A stretch of DNA of 64,000 nucleotides, from the NCBI RefSeq assembly GCF_001514115.1, contig NZ_KQ948456.1:279018-343017 (forward strand), read 5' to 3'. Numbering within the stretch: the first letter of the stretch is position 1; each line of letters begins with the position of its first letter. The notes beneath the pieces were generated by a model. The model worked only from the letters and a program-made list of their open reading frames with translations, was not told the origin of the DNA and made no database searches. Shown here piece after piece: positions 33,400 to 39,709 of this stretch. A program made the translations under genes and the position numbers. Source of the DNA: Streptomyces olivochromogenes. GTDB lineage: Bacteria; Actinomycetota; Actinomycetes; Streptomycetales; Streptomycetaceae.

Positions 33400-34140
33400 T
33401 CAGGGAGCGGACGGGGCGAGTTCGGTGTCGCCGTGAGGGACGACGATGCGCGTGTCGGCGGGCGCCGGGCGGCCGAACACCGCCGCCAGCAGGCCCAGGC
33501 CGACGGCGGCACCGACCAGTTGCGCGGCGATGAACGGGGCGACGGAAGCCGGGGCGATCCCCGCGAACGTGTCGGTGAAGGCCCGGCCGACCGTCACCGC
33601 CGGGTTCGCGAACGACGTGGAGGACGTGAACCAGTACGCGGCCCCGATGTAGGACGCCACGGCAGCTGACGCGAGGTGGGCGCGATCGGTCCGGGTCAGG
33701 GCGAAGACCAGCAGGACGAGCCCGGCCGTGGCCACGATCTCGCCCAGCCACAGATGGCCGGCGGAGCGGTCGTGCGTGGACCACTTCACCAACGGTTCGG
33801 CGAACATCGCGTCGGCCAGCACCGCGCCGCCGATCGCGCCCAGGGTCTGGGCGGGGACGTACACGGCTACTTCGCGTGCGGTCATTCCGTCGCCGGTTTT
33901 GCGCCCCGTGAACCAGGCGGCCAGGGTGACGGCCGGGTTGAAGTGGGCCCCCGACACCGGCCCGAACAGCGTGATCAGCACGGCCAGGCCGAAGACGGTG
34001 GCGAGCGAATTCGCGAGCAACTGCACGCCGACGTCCCGTGACAGCTCCGTCGCCTGGATCCCCGAGCCGACCACCACCGCGACCAGCGCGGCCGTACCGA
34101 CCAGTTCGGCCCATGCACGCCGCCCGAGCGAAGCACTCAC
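33400..34140 (-). CDS. aqpS: Aquaglyceroporin-type channel of the arsenic cluster
   Basis: A MIP-family channel with two NPA boxes (HFNPAVT near residue 68; FANPAVTVGRAF near 188) and six helices. In Sinorhizobium, AqpS of an ars operon lets arsenite made by ArsC flow out. The same arrangement here, with no ArsB/Acr3 pump, suggests the same role. Its GTG start overlaps the arsR stop by four bases (GTGA), so translation is coupled. Confidence 0.88.
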   Translation of the reverse strand: MSASLGRRAWAELVGTAALVAVVVGSGIQATELSRDVGVQLLANSLATVFGLAVLITLFGPVSGAHFNPAVTLAAWFTGRKTGDGMTAREVAVYVPAQTLGAIGGAVLADAMFAEPLVKWSTHDRSAGHLWLGEIVATAGLVLLVFALTRTDRAHLASAAVASYIGAAYWFTSSTSFANPAVTVGRAFTDTFAGIAPASVAPFIAAQLVGAAVGLGLLAAVFGRPAPADTRIVVPHGDTELAPSAP

Positions 34141-34514
34141 GTGGTCACCCCAACGGGCTCAGGAGTGGTCAGAAACGCGCCCAGCCGGTCCAGCACACCC
34201 GGTAGCACCCAGTAGTAGACCCAGGTCCCCCGACGCTCGCAGTCGATGAGTCCGGCCTGCCGGAGCAGCTTGAGATGGTGGGAGATCGTCGGTTGCGACA
34301 GCTCGAACGCGGGCGTCAGCTCGCACACGCACACCTCGCCGCCCTCCCGCGAAGCGATCATCGAGAGCAGCCGCAGCCGGACCGGGTCGCCCAGCGCCTT
34401 GAACGCCTTCGCCAGTTCGACGGCCTGATCCTCGGCCAGCGGGGCGGAGGCCAGTCCCCGACAGCAGGCGCCGTCCGCGTCCTGGCCGATCACCTCGAGC
34501 TCTTGTTTCGACAT
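34137..34514 (-). CDS. arsR: ArsR-family arsenic-responsive repressor
   Basis: A 125-aa winged-helix repressor. FKALGDPVRLRLLSMIASRE opens the fold, GGEVCVCELTPAFELSQPTI holds the CVC metal site next to the recognition helix, and SHHLKLLRQAGLI follows. An extra Cys pair lies near the N-terminus (GACCRG). As(III) binding should release it from the operator. ATG 34514; the ribosome site GAGG is unusually close. Divergent from arsM, with two inverted operator boxes between them. Confidence 0.93.
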   Translation of the reverse strand: MSKQELEVIGQDADGACCRGLASAPLAEDQAVELAKAFKALGDPVRLRLLSMIASREGGEVCVCELTPAFELSQPTISHHLKLLRQAGLIDCERRGTWVYYWVLPGVLDRLGAFLTTPEPVGVTT

Positions 34515-34522
34515 GCCTCTAT

Positions 34523-34571
34523 GTTGACGTTCTTCGATACAAGACGCAAGGTTGCATCAATGAACGTCAAT
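34523..34571. promoter_or_regulatory. Divergent ArsR operator between arsR and arsM
   Basis: gttgacgttcttcgata (34523-34539) and, on the opposite strand, attgacgttcattgatg (34571-34555) are the same 17-mer with few changes. The core ttgacgttc is perfect. Two boxes facing each other suit repression of both directions. Confidence 0.65.
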
Positions 34572-34618
34572 ACAAGCCGTTCCGGGGCCTGCCATGCCCC
34601 GTCATCCAGGAGTGAGTC

Positions 34619-35437
34619 ATGAGCGAGCAGTCCACCGAACTGCGCGAGACCGTCCGCCGGCGGTACGCCGCCGCGGCCGTGAAGGTGACCGAGGGTGGCA
34701 CCGCGTGTTGCGGACCGCAGCCGGTCGAGGTCGACGAGAACTTCGGCTCCACCCGCTACGCCGCCGACGAGCGTGACGCCCTGCCCGCCGAAGCCGTCGC
34801 CGCCTCCCTCGGCTGCGGCAACCCGACCGCCGTGGCCGATCTCCACGAGGGCGAACGCGTCCTCGACCTCGGCTCCGGCGGCGGCATCGACGTCCTGCTC
34901 TCCGCCCGCCGCGTCGGCCCCACGGGCAGGGCGTACGGCCTCGACATGACCGACGAGATGCTCGCCCTGGCCCTCACCAACGCGAAGAAGGCCGGTGCGA
35001 CGAACGTCGAGTTCCTCAAGGGCACCATCGAGGCGATCCCGCTCCCCGCGGGCACCGTCGACGTGGTGATCTCCAACTGTGTGATCAACCTGTCGACCGA
35101 CAAGGCGGCGGTTTTCGCCGAGACGTTCCGCGTCCTGACCCCGGGCGGCCGCATCGGCGTCTCGGACGTGGTCGCCGACGACGCCCTCTCCCCCGCCCAG
35201 CGCGCCGAGCGCGGCGACTACGTCGGCTGCATCGCGGGCGCCCTGTCGTTCACCGAGTACCGCGAAGGCCTTGAGGCGGCAGGGTTCGTGAACGTCGAGA
35301 TCACCCCCACCCACCCCGTGGCCGACGGCATGCACTCCGCCATCATCCGCGCCACCAAGCCCCAGCCCGAGACGCAGACCGGCTGCGGCTGCGACTGCGA
35401 CTGCGACTGCGACTGCGACTGCGACTGCCAGAACTGA
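34619..35437 (+). CDS. arsM: Arsenite methyltransferase with C-terminal Cys-Asp repeat
   Basis: An S-adenosylmethionine-dependent methyltransferase (VLDLGSGGGIDVLLSAR is motif I; GLDMTDEMLALA follows). The four expected As(III)-binding Cys regions are present: ACCGPQ, SLGCGNPT, ISNCVINL and VGCIAGAL. Methylation yields volatile or less retained arsenicals. The last 17 residues are GCG, six Cys-Asp pairs, then CQN, encoded by a TGCGAC hexanucleotide repeat; this tail is not part of the usual enzyme. ATG 34619 follows AGGAG. Confidence 0.93.
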   Translation: MSEQSTELRETVRRRYAAAAVKVTEGGTACCGPQPVEVDENFGSTRYAADERDALPAEAVAASLGCGNPTAVADLHEGERVLDLGSGGGIDVLLSARRVGPTGRAYGLDMTDEMLALALTNAKKAGATNVEFLKGTIEAIPLPAGTVDVVISNCVINLSTDKAAVFAETFRVLTPGGRIGVSDVVADDALSPAQRAERGDYVGCIAGALSFTEYREGLEAAGFVNVEITPTHPVADGMHSAIIRATKPQPETQTGCGCDCDCDCDCDCDCQN

Positions 35438-35449
35438 CCCGGACGGCAT

Positions 35450-35479
35450 TGAGGCCCCTCCCGATCGAGAGGGGCCTCA
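35450..35479 (+). terminator. arsM terminator
   Basis: An 11-bp perfect stem (tgaggcccctc) with an 8-nt loop lies 12 bases past the arsM stop. Confidence 0.85.
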
Positions 35480-35685
35480 GAGCTCGACCACCGAGGGGAT
35501 GCCGCGAAACAGCCCTGCGCGTCACTCGATCGTCAACTGCGGTCCGGCCTCGATTGCTGCTATTCGGGCTTGTCGGTGTGAGCCGCTTCGGGCTTGTTGG
35601 TGTGAGCCGCTGATGTCAGTCGCCACACGCGGTCTTGGACGAGCGGGACTTTTCTCGTCGGCCAGGACCACCGGTTCGGAAGGCC

Positions 35686-36327
35686 CTAGTCAGGCAGCAG
35701 ACTGAAGCCCAGCAACACGGCAGCCTCGACGCGCACCGTCCCGGGGGCGAAGACACCGTCGGATTCGGGATCGCCTCCCATGCGACTCCCATGACTGCGT
35801 AGCCCGAGCGATTCCGGGTCGACGTCCTGAATGTGCACCACAGGGCCGAGCCGCACACCGCAGGCGTCTGCGTAGACCTCAGCCTTGCGTCGTGCAGCCC
35901 CGACTGCCCTGCGCCGGGCCTCGTCCCGGAGCGCGGGCTTGTCGAGCACGTCGAAGTGCACCTCGTCGACTCGGTTCGCGCCCGCTCTTACGGCGTCCTC
36001 TATCAGAAGTTCAAGCCGATCAAGGGCTTCGGTCTGCAAGGTGTACGTCGCCTCGCAGCGATAGCCGAGGAACGTCCGGTCCGCGCCGTAGCCCTTGAAT
36101 TCCGACTGGAGGGCGAGGCGTGACCCGGATACGTCGGAGTCGGGTATTTCATGCTCTCGCAGCACAGTCCGTAGCCTGACAACTGCCGCTCCAGCCTGTT
36201 CAAAGGCTTCCTTGGGTGTTGGTGCCAGGAGGTCAACCGCAAGCTTTGCCTGGACGAGTCGGGGCTCTGCCGACACATGCCCCGCACCGAGCACGCTGAG
36301 CCCCCAGGGCTCCTTGATCTCTGCCAT
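35686..36327 (-). CDS. SIMPL domain (DUF541) protein
   Basis: The 213-aa SIMPL-family protein begins MAEIKEPWGLSVLGAGHVSA. A RLALQSEFKGYGADRTFLGY region is followed by the typical second half DEARRRAVGAARRKAEVYAD and GPVVHIQDVD. There is no signal peptide, so it should be cytoplasmic, unlike many secreted SIMPL proteins. Biochemical role unknown; some members form rings and are linked to stress or trafficking. ATG 36327; the ribosome site is weak. Confidence 0.85.
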   Translation of the reverse strand: MAEIKEPWGLSVLGAGHVSAEPRLVQAKLAVDLLAPTPKEAFEQAGAAVVRLRTVLREHEIPDSDVSGSRLALQSEFKGYGADRTFLGYRCEATYTLQTEALDRLELLIEDAVRAGANRVDEVHFDVLDKPALRDEARRRAVGAARRKAEVYADACGVRLGPVVHIQDVDPESLGLRSHGSRMGGDPESDGVFAPGTVRVEAAVLLGFSLLPD

Positions 36328-36339
36328 TGGAAGATCGAA

Positions 36340-36669
36340 TCAGTAACGTCCCGCCGTCGCAATAAGCTTGAAACCGTCGAGGCGCGAGTCAGGGACCGTC
36401 AGCGTCTGGTCACCCACGCTCACGCCCAGACCCTGGTCAAAGCCTTCAGACGGCGAGCGGGTACTGCCCGGTGTCGGTTGCGCGGACGAGCAGAGGGGCG
36501 GGCCACCTCCGCCGGGAGCCGAAGAAATGAAGGGCCGGGTCTCTGAGCTGCGGCGTGTGGACTTGATCAACGCTGCGACCGCGACCTGGCCGCGATCCAC
36601 CGATGAGTTCCGCCGGCTGCGCCGGTCTACCAGGACGTACGCCATAGAGCCACCGACTGGAGACCCACC
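36340..36669. other. Gene-poor stretch, possible gene remnant on the minus strand
   Basis: A minus frame ending at 36340 finishes FDQGLGVSVGDQTLTVPDSR then LDGFKLIATAGRY, which looks protein-like. Upstream it becomes low-complexity and has no start with a ribosome site. It may be the 3' remnant of a deleted gene. No family is recognised. Confidence 0.3.
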
Positions 36670-37140
36670 ATGGCCAATCCCGCACACCCCGGCCGCATGC
36701 TGTTCGTGAACATCCCCGTAGCGGACCTCGAGCGCAGCAAGGCGTTCTTCGCCAAGCTCGGGTTCAGCTTCAATCCGAAGTTCACCGACGAGACCGCCGC
36801 CTGCATGCTGGTCGGCGAGCACGCCTTCGTCATGCTGCTCAGCCGCGAGAAGTTCGCGGAGTTCGCGAAACTGCCGATGGCCGATCCCACCACGCACACG
36901 CTGGCGTTGTACTGCTTCAGCGTGTCGTCCCGCGATGAGGTCGATACGGTCAGCGCCGCTGCGCTCGCGGCGGGCGGCTCCAAGGCAGATGACGCCGAGG
37001 ACTACGGCTTCATGTACTCACGCAGCTTCTTCGACCTCGACGGCCACGGCTGGCAGGTCATGTGGATGGACCCGGCGGCGGCGGAGCAGGGCCCCGAGGC
37101 GTTCGCGGCCTCCATGCAGGACGCCGACACCCCGGCCTGA
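36670..37140 (+). CDS. VOC (glyoxalase/bleomycin-resistance) superfamily protein
   Basis: A 156-aa one-domain VOC protein. MLFVNIPVADLERSKAFFAK opens the first beta-alpha-beta unit, and SRSFFDLDGHGWQVMWMDP closes the second. The metal-type positions are only partly conserved, as in PhnB-like members. Its substrate is unknown. ATG 36670 follows GGAG. Confidence 0.85.
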   Translation: MANPAHPGRMLFVNIPVADLERSKAFFAKLGFSFNPKFTDETAACMLVGEHAFVMLLSREKFAEFAKLPMADPTTHTLALYCFSVSSRDEVDTVSAAALAAGGSKADDAEDYGFMYSRSFFDLDGHGWQVMWMDPAAAEQGPEAFAASMQDADTPA

Positions 37141-37192
37141 CCCATCGCGTTCCGCACATGCGCCGTCGTCGTGCGGCCGACCACCACGCAGA

Positions 37193-37219
37193 GAGCCCCT
37201 CCCAGACGGGGAGGGGCTC
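37193..37219. terminator. Terminator after the VOC gene
   Basis: gagcccctccc and gggaggggctc form an 11-bp stem with a 5-nt loop about 50 bases past the VOC stop. It also lies just 3' of small-ORF copy C on the other strand. Confidence 0.8.
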
Positions 37220-37457
37220 AAAGGCCACAGTCTCCACTCCCATGTGCAAGGCACTGCCAGGACCCGGCAGGGGCGCCCGAGAGGACGCCGGCGACGCCGA
37301 CGGGCGAGGGGGCGAAGCGCCCACCGCAGCAAGCACGGCCGCCACCTCGTCCTCACTCGCCCCCGCAAGCGCACCCATCACCCGATCGAGTGCCTCGCTC
37401 GCCTCAGTGCGTGTGACCGGTCCCTGCGGGGGCCGGCGCCGCGTTCTTGACCGTCAG
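37220..37457 (-). repeat. Copy C of the radical-SAM 3'-end / small-ORF module
   Basis: On the minus strand the segment encodes the last residues of the radical-SAM protein (LTVKNAAPAPAGTGHTH, stop), overlapped by a version of the 67-aa small ORF (SEALDRVMGALAGASEDEVA). It is closely similar to 39506-39751. The start codon of the small ORF is lost (CCG in place of GTG), so translation would have to begin at a later GTG (37381). Upstream radical-SAM coding sequence is absent. Confidence 0.7.
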
Positions 37458-37530
37458 CAGCCGCTCATACCACTGGCAGTCGAGCGGGGACGAAGAAGTG
37501 CGGGACAGGTGGTCTTGAGCCGAATGGGCC

Positions 37531-38073
37531 TCAACGCCGCGCGTGGCGGATCTTCAATCGTCCGAACCCCATGTTCCCAGAGATCCGGATCTTCGGCCCG
37601 CCGGGGCGGGAGCGCCGCCGGGTCTTGTAGAGCGTGGCCTTCCACCCGGTGCGCAGATCCTCGACGTCGACGATCGCGTCGCGAGGCACCGTGATCTTGG
37701 CTCTGCCAGTGCCGAGTTGTAACTCGATGTCGACTACCGGATGTTCGATGACCGCCCGGGACAGGTCCAGGTGCACCCTCCCGAAGGCGGACTCGACCTT
37801 GAGGATCCGAGGTACCCGCCATACGCCGCGCCGCTGAATCCGTCCGCCGGCGGCGGCGATCGTGGACGTGGTGCCCGCATTCTGCTCCGGGAGCGAGGCC
37901 AGAGCCGACACGGTCTCGCTGTGCGTCTTGGCGGTGAGTACCTGCTGGAGGCGTTCGTCCAACTCCTCGTGCGAAATGTGCCCTACGGTGTACGCCTCCT
38001 GCAGGCGCTGCACGGCCGTGTCCCGGTCGTCTTCGCCTAACGGTGGTGACGGGTCTTCCGGCAGAGAGGTCAC
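37531..38073 (-). CDS. DUF1707 / LiaF-like domain protein
   Basis: The 180-aa protein has an N-terminal DUF1707 helix pair (DRDTAVQRLQEAYTVGHISH, EELDERLQQVLTAKT). Its C-terminal beta-rich LiaF-like half includes VESAFGRVHLDLSRAVIEHP, VDIELQLGTGRAKITVPRDA and FGRLKIRHARR. There is no membrane helix. Such proteins are common in actinobacteria and are thought to relate to envelope stress, without a proven role. GTG 38073 follows GAGAAG closely. It lies between module copies C and B. Confidence 0.8.
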   Translation of the reverse strand: MTSLPEDPSPPLGEDDRDTAVQRLQEAYTVGHISHEELDERLQQVLTAKTHSETVSALASLPEQNAGTTSTIAAAGGRIQRRGVWRVPRILKVESAFGRVHLDLSRAVIEHPVVDIELQLGTGRAKITVPRDAIVDVEDLRTGWKATLYKTRRRSRPGGPKIRISGNMGFGRLKIRHARR

Positions 38074-38225
38074 CTTCTCACTCTAGTGCCGTGCGGGCGA
38101 TGCGAACGCGCCTCGGTCCGTAGCGGGCAAGGCATCCGATCGGCAGGCAGACCGCTCATCACCGTAGCCTTGATCGCCCAACCCGGTGAGGGAGCCTCGC
38201 AAACCGCAAGCCCAGGGCCTCCACG

Positions 38226-38349
38226 ATGCGCCGCAGCGCCTCACTCACGTCAGTGAGCGTGTCCGCTGGTCCCGGACTTGTTGACCGTCAGCGGCAGCAG
38301 CTTCTTGCCCGTCGGGCCGATCTGGATGCTCGTATCCATCTGCGGGCAG
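38226..38349 (-). pseudogene. Copy B: duplicated 3' end of the radical-SAM gene plus decayed small ORF
   Basis: Bases 38281-38349 match 39736-39804, the 3' end of the radical-SAM gene, at 68 of 69 positions and encode MDTSIQIGPTGKKLLPLTV. The neighbouring part resembles the small ORF start (TDVSEALRRI) and then diverges. No radical-SAM coding sequence precedes it, so this is a fragment. Confidence 0.85.
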
Positions 38350-38561
38350 GGAGCCACCCATACTCGTGTCGAACCGCCGACTACCGCTTTAGGAAACGAG
38401 GTTGGGCGGTGGGTGGAATGAGCCGCGGAGCGGTGCGCCGCAGCAAGTGCACGCTCGTGCTGCCTTGTTGTCGCCGAGTCCCCCTGAGTCGGCGCACCTA
38501 GATCCTGTCCGGGCGATCATGGGCTCTCGCCACGCAGCCGCGGGGTGGCCCGTCTGACGAC

Positions 38562-39302
38562 TCAAGAGTGACAGAGCAGGTCGAGGACGATGGCCTCGGC
38601 GTCGAGGCCGTCGAGGTAACGGTTGGCTTGTTCCCAGTAGCCGTCTGTGTCCGCGTCCATCCACGAGCCGTCAAGGGTGACCAAGGCGAAGCCGGGCACG
38701 GCGCACCGGACCGACCACAGCCGGGCTTCCTCATGTTCCTGCGCGAAGTACGCGACTGGGTCGTTGAGCAGGAACGACGTATCAAAGTGCGGGTCTCCCG
38801 CGACGGCCCTCTGGGCCACGTCCTGCACCAGCGGCTGGGCCAGATGCTCCTTCCTGGCGTCTGCCGCGGAGTACCTCTCAGAGTCGGCCTCGTGGCGAGC
38901 GAGGAAGTCGGCGAGCGGGCGGGCCGGCGGGTGTATCGCCGTCAGCTCCGTCCAAGCGGTGAGCAGGGCGTCATGCGTGCGCGCCGCTCGTTCCCGCATA
39001 CCGTCGAAGTCCAGCAGACCCCTAGGCTCGCCGTAGCATTCCAGCGGCCCGAGGCGATCGAGCTTGGCCTTCCTGCGCGGCACGGTTGAGGCCGTGACGA
39101 GCCTGCGGTCGCCGTCGTGCGGAGGCAACACGAGGTAGGCATTGCCCGGGCTGGAGTGGATGGCCCACCAGTCCCAGTGGCCGACCGGATTCCATTCCTC
39201 GGTGAGGTTGGCGTTATAGGGCGCCATGGTGGCAGCTACCGCCTGCGGAACCTTCCGGGGCGCGGTCGGCAGCAGACACACAGTGGCGCAGAACTTGGTC
39301 AT
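38562..39302 (-). CDS. Hypothetical protein, 246 aa
   Basis: Start ATG at 39302 (MTKFCATVCLLPTAPRKVPQ). It includes a Trp-rich stretch NPVGHWDWWAIHSSPGNAYL, a helical middle and a C-terminal part RCAVPGFALVTLDGSWMDAD. The soluble, acidic chain has no recognised domain. No good ribosome site precedes the start. It fills the space between module copies B and A, so it is probably accessory. Confidence 0.6.
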   Translation of the reverse strand: MTKFCATVCLLPTAPRKVPQAVAATMAPYNANLTEEWNPVGHWDWWAIHSSPGNAYLVLPPHDGDRRLVTASTVPRRKAKLDRLGPLECYGEPRGLLDFDGMRERAARTHDALLTAWTELTAIHPPARPLADFLARHEADSERYSAADARKEHLAQPLVQDVAQRAVAGDPHFDTSFLLNDPVAYFAQEHEEARLWSVRCAVPGFALVTLDGSWMDADTDGYWEQANRYLDGLDAEAIVLDLLCHS

Positions 39303-39441
39303 GCCCGGGAGCGTAAGCCCTGGGATTTTACCCACCCATCCGACTGTCACCTCATCGGATCGCCGTCTCGGCGGGCCAGCCACCCCGGCGGGGCACTCCG
39401 CAGCGTCAGGCCCACGAACTCACGTGCCGCCAGACGTCAAC

Positions 39442-39471
39442 GAGCCCCCTTCCCGGTGAGAAAGGGGGCTC
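39442..39471 (-). terminator. Terminator after the small ORF downstream of the radical-SAM gene
   Basis: gagccccctt and aagggggctc form a 10-bp stem with a 10-nt loop, about 35 bases past the small ORF's stop. Confidence 0.8.
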
Positions 39472-39505
39472 ACGACACACAGTCACGCACAAGCCGATAC
39501 GGACC

Positions 39506-39709
39506 TCATACCCACTCCACCTCAGAGGCGATGTGCAGCGATGCCTCAGGGCCCGGGAGCGGCGTCCGAAGTGGCACTGACGGCGCCGACGGGCGAGGGG
39601 CCGAGGCGCCGGCCGCGGACAGTGCAGCCGCCACCTCGTCCTCGCTCACCCCCGCCAACGCCTCAATCACCCGATCGAGTGCCTCGCTCACGTCAGTGTG
39701 CGTGACCAC
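39506..39709 (-). CDS. Small ORF, 67 aa, overlapping the radical-SAM gene
   Basis: GTG 39709 starts 17 bases inside the end of the radical-SAM gene. The product has a helical N-half (TDVSEALDRVIEALAGVSED then EVAAALSAAGA) and a Pro/Ser/Leu-rich C-half ending LHIASEVEWV. Related copies at 37220-37457 and a fragment at 38226 show it travels with the radical-SAM 3' end. Function unknown. Terminator directly follows. Confidence 0.5.
   Translation of the reverse strand: MVTHTDVSEALDRVIEALAGVSEDEVAAALSAAGASAPRPSAPSVPLRTPLPGPEASLHIASEVEWV

Noticed and set aside
34523..34571. CRISPR-like or tRNA-like structure in the ars control region
   Set aside because: Only two inverted 17-mers; better explained as a repressor operator. 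No CRISPR array or tRNA was found anywhere in the window.
36368..36709. 113-aa plus-strand frame overlapping the VOC start
   Set aside because: Overlaps a well-supported gene out of frame and lacks a ribosome site.
39506..39709. Idea that the small ORF is a RiPP precursor for the adjacent radical-SAM enzyme
   Set aside because: The enzyme belongs to a universal housekeeping family with no known peptide substrate, and there is no exporter or second modifying enzyme. Kept only as a low-level possibility.
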